Positions 29,217 to 37,452 of a stretch of 64,000 bases of DNA are shown here, piece after piece. The DNA is taken from positions 4,526,001 to 4,590,000 of the forward strand of contig NZ_CP061171.1 of assembly GCF_014692875.1 (NCBI RefSeq), read 5' to 3'. Position 1 is the first letter of the stretch. Each line of letters starts with the position of its first letter. Both the position numbers and the translations under genes were made by a program. Source of the DNA: Pedobacter riviphilus (lineage in GTDB: Bacteria > Bacteroidota > Bacteroidia > Sphingobacteriales > Sphingobacteriaceae). The notes beneath the pieces are model-generated. The model saw only the letters and a list, made by a program, of their open reading frames with translations. It ran no database searches and was not told the origin of the DNA.

Positions 29217-30025
29217 GACTAAAGCAGGGAATGCATATTGTTGTCTCTCTCATAAAGTTTTGTCAGTCTGTCCAAAGGACTCCTACGGAGAGCGGAGTTG
29301 AAGACCATTTGGTAAATAAAAAAGTAGAAAAGCTGATGACGGGAGTTCTGTTCTTTTTTAGGAAAGCAGGTTCCTGTTCTTATCGGTTCCGACAGTCCTG
29401 CCATCCGCTTTACCTCTCTGCGTTCGGTGCCCGCTCCTGCCAGGTTTAGATTACGCAGTACTGTGCCACGGATTAGAATAAAACTAAGACTAAAGCAGGG
29501 AATGCATATTGTCGTCTCTCTCATAAAGTTTTGTCAGTCTGTCCAAAGGACTCCTACGGAGAGCGGAGTTGAAGACCATTTGGCAAATAAAAAAGTAGAA
29601 AAGCTGATGAGGGGAGTTTTGTTCTTCCTTAGGAAAGCAAGTTCCTGTTCGTATCGCTTCCGATAGTCCTGCCATCCGCTTTACCTCTCTGCGTTCGGTG
29701 CCCGCTCCTGTCAGGTTTAGATTACACAGTACTGTGCCACGGATTAGAATAAGCCTAAGACTAAAGCAGGGATGTATTAGTTCTCTATCTTATAAAGTTT
29801 TATCAGTCTGTCCAAAGGACTCCTACGGAGAGCGGAGTCGAAGACCATTTGGTAAAAAAAAGTAGAAAAGCTAATAAGGGGAGTTCTGTTCTTCTTTAGG
29901 AAAGCAGGTTCCTGTTTATGTCTGTTCCGATAGTCCTGCCATCCGCTTTACCTCTCTGCGTTCGGTGCCCGCTCCTGTCAGGTTTAGATTACACAGTACT
30001 GTGCCACGGATTAGAATAAGACTAA
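29217..30025. repeat. Three tandem copies of a 271-bp intergenic sequence
   Basis: Copies begin at 29217, 29488 and 29759, each with GACTAAAGCAGGG, so the period is exactly 271 for the first two steps. A fourth copy starts at 30020 but stops after a few bases. Shared blocks include GTCCAAAGGACTCCTACGG, CTTTACCTCTCTGCG and CAGTACTGTGCCACGG. By eye, copies 1 and 2 differ at fewer than about 20 positions. Short open frames in it are shifted by indels between copies, so it is probably non-coding. A small AGGAA/TTCCT hairpin lies in each unit. Confidence 0.95.
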
Positions 30026-30098
30026 AAATCAACCAGGTAACTCAATTAATCTTAGAGATCATTCGACTCTATTCGGGATGATAAATCATGAGCGAATT

Positions 30099-30133
30099 GA
30101 CTTTGGACTGGAGATTTAAGACTCAGGACTAAC
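30099..30133. repeat. Period-7 repeat at the 3' end of a glycosyltransferase gene
   Basis: The heptamers GACTTTG, GACTGGA, GATTTAA, GACTCAG and GACTAAC follow each other in phase. The array includes the stop codon and the last codons of the gene at 30116-31117. Confidence 0.8.
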
Positions 30134-31117
30134 CCTCGCGTATCTCTTCACCATATCATCAATGATTTGGGCCGTTTCGTCCGGAAAATTAAACTCATGC
30201 TGTTGAGGATTTTCTACCCAGTTTTTAATAATCGGCAACCAGTTTCTGGTACTTCCCCAAATTACAGGCAAACCAAATTGTTTTAAAGCGTAGGCATTAC
30301 ATTGCTGCTCAAATTGGAAACGCATAGGTGCAACCAAAAGTTTTTTCTTTAAGTAAAGTGCTTCTGCAGGTCCTTCGAAACCGCCGCCGGTAAATAAACC
30401 TTCGCAGGTAGCCAGGCTTTTATTAAATTTTTCATTGTTAACAGGCTCTACAAAAACATTCCCATCCCGGTAGGCAACTTTACTGTGTTTAGAAAAAACC
30501 TGCCACGTAACATCAGGTAGCTGAGTAAAAAGTTTGACCAAACGTTTATCGTCAATGGCTGGAAGATAGACGGTATAATGGCCTAAGTTTTCACTTTTCA
30601 GGTTTCGGATCTCCGCCCTGATTACCGGGGTATGAATAAAAGTATCGTAACGGTCGAAATGAAAGCCAATATGGTAATTGGTAGGTGCATAGCGGCTCAA
30701 AATAAGCTTTCCCCAATCTAAAGTTCTCGGACGGGGTACTTTTTTAGATTTAAACGCCGCCTGATGGCTCAAGGAAACACATTCTATGCCCTGTAGTTTA
30801 CAGGCCCAGGCACTTACAGGTTCAAAATCGTTAACGATTAAGTTGTAATCTTTCAACGGCAGCTGCTTCATATCTTTTCTAAAGCGGAAAAGATTCATGT
30901 TCAACCATGTTTTAAAATGGTCTACACCACCTTTTTTCCCAAAGATAAAACTGAAACCATGCAATTGGTATTTTACGGGCTGACTGAGCTTCACGTCGGC
31001 TTGCGTTCCACTTACTAAAATATCCAATTCACCATATTTTTGTAGCAAAGGAATAATTTCCCTCGCCCTACTGATATGACCATTACCTGTTCCCTGTATT
31101 GCGTAAAGTATCTTCAT
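30116..31117 (-). CDS. GT-B glycosyltransferase, GT28/UGT-like
   Basis: A 333-residue protein starting MKILYAIQGTGNGHISRARE, the G-x-G-x-x-x-R type entry of MurG/UDP-glycosyltransferase-like enzymes. GLFTGGGFEGPAEALYLKKKLLVAP is the donor-site motif of this group (G-G-x-x-x-x-x-E-A-L). FEQQCNAYALKQFG follows. It likely glycosylates a lipid or other acceptor at the inner membrane. It is 20 bases downstream of an LpxH-like metallophosphatase gene, so both may act on the same glycolipid. The last residues (SPES) are coded by the heptamer repeat. Confidence 0.78.
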   Translation of the reverse strand: MKILYAIQGTGNGHISRAREIIPLLQKYGELDILVSGTQADVKLSQPVKYQLHGFSFIFGKKGGVDHFKTWLNMNLFRFRKDMKQLPLKDYNLIVNDFEPVSAWACKLQGIECVSLSHQAAFKSKKVPRPRTLDWGKLILSRYAPTNYHIGFHFDRYDTFIHTPVIRAEIRNLKSENLGHYTVYLPAIDDKRLVKLFTQLPDVTWQVFSKHSKVAYRDGNVFVEPVNNEKFNKSLATCEGLFTGGGFEGPAEALYLKKKLLVAPMRFQFEQQCNAYALKQFGLPVIWGSTRNWLPIIKNWVENPQQHEFNFPDETAQIIDDMVKRYARVSPES

Positions 31118-31137
31118 TTATGCCCGAATATCTAAAA

Positions 31138-31992
31138 TTATTGGGCAATTTCATATTTTATATTCTGTAAAAGAATATTTATATCGAGTTTACTTTTTAA
31201 ATCCTCTGCGTCAGAAAGGATTCCTTCATCCAATTCATCCTTCGTAAAATGCTGATGTTCGTACTTAAACACCGTCCAGCTTTTGTTTTCGTACTCTAAA
31301 GCGGTTAAACTTTCTACCCAATCCCCACTGTTCAGGTAAACTACTTTTCCCTCTTCAGTGGCAATTTCGCGCTGTTCAGCCTGATGAATATGACCACAAA
31401 CGACATACTGATAACCTTTTTCGATAGCCAGTTCTGCTGCTGTTTGTTCAAAACTGTTGATGAACTTAACGGCATCTTTAAACTTAGCTTTGATTTTTTT
31501 CGAAAAACTCATCTTCTCTCTTCCAAATGCTGTAAGTACCCAGTTTACAAAACTATTAATGAGGATCAGCGTATCGTAGCCAACTGCGCCAAGTTTAGCC
31601 AGCCATTTAGAATGCTGCATGGTAACATCAAAAACATCTCCGTGAAAAAACCATGCTTTTTTACCATCCAGTTCTAAGATTAATTTGTTCTGAAGGTGGA
31701 AAGTCCCCATTTCCATGCCATCGAATTTGCGGAGCATTTCATCATGATTTCCCGTGAGGTAGTGAACCTGAACACCTTCCGACACGAATTTCATCAGTTT
31801 ACGGATCACTTTCATGTGCGATTCGGGCCAATAACTTTTGCTAAACTGCCAGATATCAATGATATCGCCGTTTAAAATCAACGTTTTTGGCTTTATACTC
31901 TTAAGGTATTTTAAAAGTTCTTTTGCATGGCAACCGTAGGTGCCTAAATGTACATCGGATATTACGACTACATCGACATTTCTTTTATCCAT
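31138..31992 (-). CDS. LpxH-like metallophosphoesterase (UDP-2,3-diacylglucosamine diphosphatase family)
   Basis: A 284-residue calcineurin-like phosphoesterase. Metal-binding motifs appear in order: SDVHLG (D13, H15), LNGDIIDIW, TGNHDE, FHGDVFD and VCGHIHQAE. The order and the ELAIEKGYQ-VVCGHIH spacing match the group annotated as UDP-2,3-diacylglucosamine diphosphatase, the enzyme that makes lipid X in lipid A synthesis. The substrate is not proven, as the group is broad. It is probably co-transcribed with the glycosyltransferase that follows. Confidence 0.8.
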   Translation of the reverse strand: MDKRNVDVVVISDVHLGTYGCHAKELLKYLKSIKPKTLILNGDIIDIWQFSKSYWPESHMKVIRKLMKFVSEGVQVHYLTGNHDEMLRKFDGMEMGTFHLQNKLILELDGKKAWFFHGDVFDVTMQHSKWLAKLGAVGYDTLILINSFVNWVLTAFGREKMSFSKKIKAKFKDAVKFINSFEQTAAELAIEKGYQYVVCGHIHQAEQREIATEEGKVVYLNSGDWVESLTALEYENKSWTVFKYEHQHFTKDELDEGILSDAEDLKSKLDINILLQNIKYEIAQ

Positions 31993-32064
31993 AAACGGGA
32001 AATTTTAGGGGGGAAGAATCTTATTACCGCTCGATTAAAGCAGTTCAGAGATAAATTAGCTGTG

Positions 32065-32160
32065 TTACCACTCCTCTTCCTCATCGAGTTTTACCTCAAA
32101 GGGGCTAAAGAAATAAAGTACAACAATTAATAAGCATACGGCAAAGAATGACTCCAACAT
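32065..32160 (-). CDS. Small predicted membrane protein (31 aa)
   Basis: The frame codes for MLESFFAVCLLIVVLYFF, then SPFEVKLDEEEEW. It has one hydrophobic segment of about 17 residues and a strongly acidic tail. It starts 168 bases upstream of the LpxH-like gene on the same strand. No homologue is recognised. The design resembles the frame at 19868-19978. Short length keeps the confidence low. Confidence 0.45.
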   Translation of the reverse strand: MLESFFAVCLLIVVLYFFSPFEVKLDEEEEW

Positions 32161-32280
32161 ATCATCTGATTTACATTACAAAGATAAGACGCTGTATATC
32201 AAACAAATGTTACGACATTGTTAAATTATTATTCCATTTGATAAAGAATGTTAAAATGACATTCGAAGGGGCTGTTTGGT

Positions 32281-32309
32281 TCAATAGTTCATTAGTCATT
32301 GGTTCATTG
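32281..32309. repeat. Short TTCATTGG/TCATTAG array
   Basis: The units AGTTCATT, AGTCATT and GGTTCATT repeat in the same alternation of 8 and 7 bases as the array at 16731-16770. Confidence 0.7.
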
Positions 32310-32643
32310 CCCACCGTCATCATCGCTGAGATGGTCCGCAAAGCGGAATACAGTAAGATATTAGTGTCTGTTAGCAAAAGGCCTAAAATAGTATTCTTAA
32401 GCACAGCGCTATTTCCATTCTTCATAGCCATTCCGTAAGGCCAAAGCACTGTTTTCCGTTCCGCTTTTAAACCGGCATGGTCAATTTTTTGGCAGGCACA
32501 GTTCAGGCCTATCCACTGGCTTTAATAAAAAAAATGCGAGCCGGTAGTTTTGTTTCTTTTGCTATCAAAAGAAAGAAGGCCCCGCGGCTAGCGGTTAAGC
32601 AAAATCCATTCCATCACCTATTTTACATTTTCTCTAGTTAAAA

Positions 32644-32836
32644 GGTCCTTCGACTACGCTCAGGATGACACGTGGGGTGAAATCGACTTTGGATTATTGA
32701 ATAAAGACTTAAGGCTGATTGTACTTTATAGATCCTGAAACAAGTTCAGGAGGACGATCGCAAGTGTGAACACTCAGAATCACAGATACGCAGTGAATTC
32801 ATCTTAAAGGTCCCCTTCGACAGGCTCAGGATGACA
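32644..32836. repeat. Two copies of a TTCGAC-CTCAGGATGACA element
   Basis: GGTCCTTCGACTACGCTCAG... at 32644-32670 and a close relative at 32808-32836 (with CAGG in place of TACG) lie in the same orientation. The ATGACA end resembles the GTCAT ends of the other REP-like families in the window. Confidence 0.8.
32685..32719. repeat. Period-7 repeat
   Basis: The heptamers GACTTTG, GATTATT, GAATAAA, GACTTAA and GGCTGAT are in phase. The consensus is close to the array at 30099-30133. Confidence 0.7.
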
Positions 32837-32896
32837 AACCGTGGCGACATTCCGTGTTTCTGTGTTTCCGTGGCAAGAAATCATTTGCAACCGGCA

Positions 32897-32931
32897 ACAA
32901 AAAACCCCACAAGATCAAAATCCTGTGGGGT
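32897..32931 (-). terminator. Terminator of the YfhO gene
   Basis: The arms ACCCCACA (32904-32911) and TGTGGGGT (32924-32931), extended by GAT/ATC across one mismatch, form the stem. On the minus strand it is followed by TTTTTTGTT. It lies 22 bases after the stop codon. Confidence 0.88.
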
Positions 32932-32952
32932 ATAAATCTATTTAAAGAAATA

Positions 32953-35448
32953 TTAAGCTTTAGCTGCTTTCTTTTTCTTCTTTTCTTCTGAATAAAATCC
33001 AAAGCCCAATCCGGCAAGCAACAAGATCGATCCTGCCAAAGAGATTTTCTCTCCAGTATAATACGATGTTGGGTGGAAAATAAACTCAAGTTTATGGTTA
33101 CCTGCCTCTAATTGCGCTGCACGTAAAACGTAATCGGCCCTAAAGTATGGCTTTTCAACACCATCAATATACATTTTCCAGCCTTTATCATAATATATTT
33201 CTGAAAATACTGCAATTACATCTTTAGCGGTTGAATATTCGTAGGTTAAGTGATCAGGATTATAATTAGTTAATTTAATAAAACCTTCCTGGCCAGTTCC
33301 CAAACGTTTGGTATCGATCGAATTTTTGAAACTTTCATCAACAATGGCCTCCTTTTTAGCGTCAAAACTGCTAATGGCCTTCATTTCTTCATCAGCATTT
33401 TTGGCAAATTGAACACTTTGTACAAACCAGGCATTACCAGCAGCCGTTGCGTTACGCTGCATTTTATACGATCCGTTTTGAGGATCTTGTGTAATGATGT
33501 ACTTGGTATTTAACATATCCAATACATCCTGATTAATGCTTTTGGTCATTTGGTTATCTACCAGCTCCTGAAAACGTTTTAACCTTGCCGAGTGGAAACC
33601 ACCTACTGTCTTATGGAAATATGAAGTTTCTGCACTTTTAAACGGATCGCCTAATGACATATCAAAGACCCTGAAATTTGGATCTTTATCCGCTGCAATA
33701 AAATTATCTACATCTCTTGGCTGATAGTGATTGTCCAGATCGGATTTGCTTACAAAATTCTGGTTGTTTAAATATCTACGATCTACCTGCCATAAATCAA
33801 TCAGTACAAACAAAGCCAATAAACCAAAAGCCAATTGCATGTTCATCTTTTTGGTAATGAAAGCCCAGGTAATACCAAAACCTACTGCAATAAACAATAG
33901 CGAACGTAAAGCATCTGCACGGGCTAAAGCTACACGATCAGCAACTATGCCATTTAAAATCTGCATCGCCGCAGCGCGGTTATTTTGTAAGGCTTGTGTT
34001 AAAGCATCTAAAATCTGTGGTTGATTAGCCTGCGTAAAGCTGAAAAACGCAGTTGGGATCACGGCAATGATCAATGCAAAACCGCCGGTTATACCTGCAG
34101 ACCATGTTAACCGCTGTACCAAATATTTTTGATCGTATTTACCATCCTGTGCTTCCTTAATGGCCAATACCGCTAATAAAGGAACCAAGAACCCAACAAC
34201 TGCTAGAATAGATTCAACTGCCCTGAATTTGTTGTAACCTGGTAGGTAATCAAAAAAGATATCTGAGATAAATGGCAGGTTTTGTCCGAATGATAAAAAC
34301 AACAACAAAACACTGGTTCCCAAGATCCACCATTTCCAACGGTGTTTTACTATAAACAAACCGAAAACGAACAAGAAACAAATGATTGCTCCAAAATAAT
34401 AAGGACCGGATGTACCTGGTTTATTACCCCAATACTGGTTAGTGCCCAAATTCTGTGCAACATAACCAATGGCCTGACGTGGATCTACACCCTGAAGATT
34501 TTTCTCTACAGCTTTATAGGTATTGCTTTCAGGTTTGATCATTTCATCAATACTGCTAGCACCGCCATAAATATTCGGGATCAGGAAAGAGAAACTCTCG
34601 CCAACACCCTGGCTCCATTGGTAAGCGTACTCTTTATCCAAACCATTTGCAGGTTCAGCCTTATCGGTTGTTAAATTAGATTTACCACGGATAGTTTCTT
34701 TGCCATACTCGTAAGTGGTCCACAAAGTACCCGCGTTTACGAGTACTGATAAGAAAATACCGGCAACGATATAAGCGATCGATTTACCAAATGTTTGAAG
34801 CTGTTTTGCCTTAATGGCATGGTAAAGCTCGATACAGCCTAAAATAAACAAGGCTATAAATAAATAATAGGTCATTTGGATGTGGTTCGAACGGATCTCC
34901 AAGGCCATAAACAGTGCCAGTAAACTCCCTCCAACCAAATATCTTCCTCTTAAGATGAGGATGATGGCCGCTAAAATAGGAGCGAAGAAACCAATGGCCA
35001 AAGCTTTATTACTGTGCCCTGCAGCTATAATGATGAAATTATAGGAGGTAAATGCAAAGGCAATAGCACCCGCAGCTGCCAGCCATGGATTTATTTTCAA
35101 TACACAGAACAATAAATACGCACCCAAAAGATATAATAAAACCGTACCCACTGGATCAGGAAATACGCCTTTAATTACATCAATACCATAAGTGGTAATA
35201 TTAAGCGGATATTGTACCCAGATCTGATAAGCGGGCATACCGCCAAACATCTGATTAGTCCAAAGTGGTCCTTTGCCATCTTTAGCCTTAATATCCATAA
35301 TTTCTTTCTGCATGGCTTTGGCCTGTAAAACATCGCCTTGTTGTGGTGCCTTACCTTGCAAAACAGGACTGAAGTAGGCAAAAGTGATGACTACAAAAAA
35401 TGCAATAATGGCTAAGTGAATGCCATTTTTATTAAACCAGTTATTCAT
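32953..35448 (-). CDS. YfhO family membrane protein
   Basis: An 831-residue polytopic protein with a dozen or more membrane segments. The first loop, FSPVLQGKAPQQGDVLQAKAMQKE, and later PLWTNQMFGGMPAYQI are hallmarks of the YfhO family (GT-C-like fold). A soluble carboxy part (about residues 560-790) precedes a final helix and a lysine-rich tail (EEKKKKKAAKA). YfhO proteins are linked to glycosylation of lipoteichoic acid or other surface polymers in Firmicutes. The acceptor in Bacteroidota is unknown. It is a single-gene unit closed by a terminator. Confidence 0.9.
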   Translation of the reverse strand: MNNWFNKNGIHLAIIAFFVVITFAYFSPVLQGKAPQQGDVLQAKAMQKEIMDIKAKDGKGPLWTNQMFGGMPAYQIWVQYPLNITTYGIDVIKGVFPDPVGTVLLYLLGAYLLFCVLKINPWLAAAGAIAFAFTSYNFIIIAAGHSNKALAIGFFAPILAAIILILRGRYLVGGSLLALFMALEIRSNHIQMTYYLFIALFILGCIELYHAIKAKQLQTFGKSIAYIVAGIFLSVLVNAGTLWTTYEYGKETIRGKSNLTTDKAEPANGLDKEYAYQWSQGVGESFSFLIPNIYGGASSIDEMIKPESNTYKAVEKNLQGVDPRQAIGYVAQNLGTNQYWGNKPGTSGPYYFGAIICFLFVFGLFIVKHRWKWWILGTSVLLLFLSFGQNLPFISDIFFDYLPGYNKFRAVESILAVVGFLVPLLAVLAIKEAQDGKYDQKYLVQRLTWSAGITGGFALIIAVIPTAFFSFTQANQPQILDALTQALQNNRAAAMQILNGIVADRVALARADALRSLLFIAVGFGITWAFITKKMNMQLAFGLLALFVLIDLWQVDRRYLNNQNFVSKSDLDNHYQPRDVDNFIAADKDPNFRVFDMSLGDPFKSAETSYFHKTVGGFHSARLKRFQELVDNQMTKSINQDVLDMLNTKYIITQDPQNGSYKMQRNATAAGNAWFVQSVQFAKNADEEMKAISSFDAKKEAIVDESFKNSIDTKRLGTGQEGFIKLTNYNPDHLTYEYSTAKDVIAVFSEIYYDKGWKMYIDGVEKPYFRADYVLRAAQLEAGNHKLEFIFHPTSYYTGEKISLAGSILLLAGLGFGFYSEEKKKKKAAKA

Positions 35449-35538
35449 TAAGGTTTGTTTAAGTTTAAACGAACGTCAAAAATAAAAAATTGGGCGGTAT
35501 AAAAAAGTAATAAATTAAATGCATGCTGAATAAAAAAT

Positions 35539-35546
35539 TAGATTTG
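35539..35546 (+). promoter_or_regulatory. Possible -7 box of the lyase gene
   Basis: TAGATTTG fits the Bacteroidota TAnnTTTG -7 consensus, 31 bases before the ATG. No TTG is seen at the expected -33 distance, so the call is weak. Confidence 0.4.
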
Positions 35547-35577
35547 TAGCAAAGAATAAAAATTCAACCTATTTATT

Positions 35578-36663
35578 ATGAGAAAGTTTGTCGTTACAAC
35601 CGCTCTTGCTTTATTATCTTTTTCTTCGTTTTCGCAAATTGTAAGTTTAAATACCAATGAAATTAAAAAGCTGAAAAGCCAGATCAAAAATGATGAGGAA
35701 ACCAAAAAGCTATACCTGGGCTTTGAAAAATCGACATTAAATTATCTAAACGAACAACCCAACCCAATTGATACCATCAGAACCGAAGGATTGTTAAAGG
35801 GTAATCCAAAAAAAGAGAAAACCAGATTAGCCCTGGCAGATATGAACAAAATGTTTGCGCTGGCTTTACAATACAAAATTACCAGTGACCAAAAATATTT
35901 AAACAAATGTGTAGAATTTCTTGGCGCATGGGCCAAAATCAATAAACCAAATGGCGATCCTATTGACGATACCAATCTGGATAAAGCCATTGAAGCTTAC
36001 GACCTGATTAAAAAAGATATTTCAACAACCGATAAAAAACAGATTGAACAATGGCTTACTGAAACAGCCTGGGCTGAAATTAACAGCAAACGCATGAAAG
36101 CAGGGAGAGCCACTGCCATTAATAACTGGAATGCACACCGCTTAAAAGAAGTTGGCGAAATCGGTTACACCTTAAACAATCAGGATTTTATTAAGTGGAC
36201 CATCGGCAATTTAAAAAGCCACATCAATATCAATCTATATGCTGACGGAACAAGTTTGGATTTTAAAGAGCGCGATGCCATGCATTATCACATTTACGAT
36301 CTTGAACCCATGCTAAAGTTGGCCATTATGATCGACAGAGCGAAGGGCCCAAATTTTTATACTTACGAGTCGCCTAAAGGATCTTCGATCAAAAAATCTG
36401 TAGAATGGTTGATCCCATACATCAATGGTGAAAAACAACACGAAGAATATGTGCATACTACCGTTAAATTCGACCGCGACCGAGCAAAGAACAATGAGCC
36501 TGGATTTGCTCCTGGGACGATGTTTAAACCAGATTTGGCTTTGCCCGTATTAAAGCTGTCTGTTTATTTCGATAGGGCACAGGTTGAACTGTTAAAAAAA
36601 GTAAATAACAATGATGGCAACTGGCAGATGGTACTAGATGAAATACAACGAGAAAGTAAATAG
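35578..36663 (+). CDS. Alginate-lyase-family polysaccharide lyase, exported
   Basis: A 361-residue protein with a signal peptide (MRKFVVTTALALLSFSSFSQ). The mature domain is an alpha/alpha barrel of the Alginate_lyase family: RTEGLLKGNPKKEKTR, INNWNAHRLKEVGEIGY (the N-x-x-H type catalytic segment), YADGTSLDFKERDAMHYHIYDLEPML. It likely cleaves a uronic-acid polysaccharide by beta-elimination in the periplasm. The substrate (alginate, glucuronan or other) is not visible. No SusC/SusD pair or second lyase is adjacent, so it is not in a classical polysaccharide utilisation locus. A GbsR-type regulator gene follows. Confidence 0.82.
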   Translation: MRKFVVTTALALLSFSSFSQIVSLNTNEIKKLKSQIKNDEETKKLYLGFEKSTLNYLNEQPNPIDTIRTEGLLKGNPKKEKTRLALADMNKMFALALQYKITSDQKYLNKCVEFLGAWAKINKPNGDPIDDTNLDKAIEAYDLIKKDISTTDKKQIEQWLTETAWAEINSKRMKAGRATAINNWNAHRLKEVGEIGYTLNNQDFIKWTIGNLKSHININLYADGTSLDFKERDAMHYHIYDLEPMLKLAIMIDRAKGPNFYTYESPKGSSIKKSVEWLIPYINGEKQHEEYVHTTVKFDRDRAKNNEPGFAPGTMFKPDLALPVLKLSVYFDRAQVELLKKVNNNDGNWQMVLDEIQRESK

Positions 36664-36677
36664 CTTCCAAAACAAAT

Positions 36678-36703
36678 AAAGTTTCAATAATTATTGAAAC
36701 TTT
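36678..36703. promoter_or_regulatory. Perfect 26-bp palindrome, probable operator
   Basis: The two 13-base halves (AAAGTTTCAATAA and its exact complement) meet without a spacer at 36690/36691. It covers the -33 region of the promoter for the adjacent GbsR/MarR-type gene. Regulators of this class bind palindromes as dimers, so autorepression is the simple reading. Confidence 0.75.
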
Positions 36704-36722
36704 AAAAATAAGCTTATATTTG
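36694..36722 (+). promoter_or_regulatory. Bacteroidota-type promoter of the GbsR-like gene
   Basis: A TTG at 36694-36696, an 18-base spacer and TATATTTG at 36715-36722 match the TTG-N17-23-TAnnTTTG consensus. The ATG at 36726 is only four bases past the -7 box, so the transcript would begin at or near the start codon. Confidence 0.7.
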
Positions 36723-36725
36723 TTT

Positions 36726-37232
36726 ATGGAATTAGCAGCAGCGAAATTAAAATTTATTGAAGCTTGGGGCAAATTAGGCTCCGAATGGGGAATTAATCGC
36801 ACGATGGCCCAGGTACATGCGTTATTACTCATTTCTCCTGAAGCGCTTACCACCGAAGAAATTATGGAAGCACTCAGTATCTCAAGGGGAAATGCCAACA
36901 TGACACTCCGCGATTTAATTGGATGGGGCTTAATTGAAAAACAACATAAAGCAGGCGAGCGCAAAGAGTATTTTTTTGCCGATAAAGATGTTTGGAATAT
37001 TTCCCGCCAGGTAGCTAAAGAGCGTAAAAAAAGAGAGTTAGAGCCTGTTTTAAAAGTTTTGAATGAACTGTCAACTGTAACGGGTGATGAAAAAGACCCA
37101 GAGTTTAAAACCTTTAAAAAATCGGTAAGCGATATTAACAAACTTGCCCTCAACGTAGATAAAACTTTAGAAACGATGCTTAAAGCAGAAGAGAATTGGT
37201 TCTGGGGCTCGGTTTTGAAAGTGTTTAAATAG
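36726..37232 (+). CDS. GbsR/MarR family transcriptional regulator
   Basis: I chose the ATG at 36726 (MELAAAKLKFIEAWG, 168 residues), which matches the usual start of the family. The winged helix-turn-helix spans about residues 20-90: WGINRTMAQVHALLLISPEALTTEEIMEALSISRGNANMTLRDLIGWGLIEKQ, with the wing at GERKEYFF. The carboxy half (KKRELEPVLKVLNEL...) is helical and probably dimerises. Bacillus GbsR is a choline sensor, but related Bacteroidota proteins have unknown signals. The operator over its own promoter suggests autoregulation. Possible targets include the upstream lyase. Confidence 0.88.
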   Translation: MELAAAKLKFIEAWGKLGSEWGINRTMAQVHALLLISPEALTTEEIMEALSISRGNANMTLRDLIGWGLIEKQHKAGERKEYFFADKDVWNISRQVAKERKKRELEPVLKVLNELSTVTGDEKDPEFKTFKKSVSDINKLALNVDKTLETMLKAEENWFWGSVLKVFK

Positions 37233-37329
37233 ATTTGAGAGGGGAGATGTGAGTACGAGGTATTGAGTAGCTAGATTTGAGTAGTAAGTATTGAGTATCA
37301 AGTAGTAAGTATCGAGTATTAAGACATAT
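37232..37329. repeat. Period-7 repeat array (14 units) after the GbsR-like gene
   Basis: Fourteen consecutive heptamers stay in phase: GATTTGA, GAGGGGA, GATGTGA, GTACGAG, GTATTGA, GTAGCTA, GATTTGA, GTAGTAA, GTATTGA, GTATCAA, GTAGTAA, GTATCGA, GTATTAA and GACATAT. The first base overlaps the stop codon. The unit is degenerate (GTATTGA-like), not a perfect microsatellite. Confidence 0.9.
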
Positions 37330-37452
37330 TCACCTTAAATGATAAACCCTAACCACTAAACGCTAAACCCAAAAAAGCCTTACCCTTAAGTTTGGCTTAA
37401 TTTTTTAACCATATCTTTCATTTTTTACTGAAAGTATTAAAATTTAAATAAA

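Larger units (their letters stand above)
32161..32896. other. Intergenic stretch with mixed repeat debris
   Basis: No convincing gene is seen. The stretch contains short arrays (32281-32309 and 32685-32719), two copies of a TTCGACxxxCTCAGGATGACA element, a CCTGAA/TTCAGG hairpin near 32735, and a TTTTGTTTCTTTT-TATCAA motif near 32548 that also occurs near 13627. A 79-codon open frame at 32210-32449 (minus) runs through one of these arrays and is not supported. Confidence 0.6.

Noticed and set aside
29219..29675. Several 61- to 101-codon open frames in the 271-bp repeats on both strands
   Set aside because: The frames are not kept in the third copy, differ by indels between copies, and match no family; the tandem repeat explains them.
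29217..30025. Possible insertion sequence
   Set aside because: No transposase, no terminal inverted repeats and no target duplication were seen; copies are directly tandem.
32210..32449. 79-codon open frame on the minus strand
   Set aside because: It runs through a TTCATTGG-type short repeat and other intergenic debris, has no recognisable domain, and lacks a signal of selection.
36524..37153. 209-codon open frame opposite the GbsR-like gene and lyase end
   Set aside because: It overlaps two well-supported genes on the other strand, including the palindrome region, and has no domain.
37232..37329. Possible CRISPR array
   Set aside because: Units are only 7 bases and degenerate, with no spacers and no cas genes nearby.
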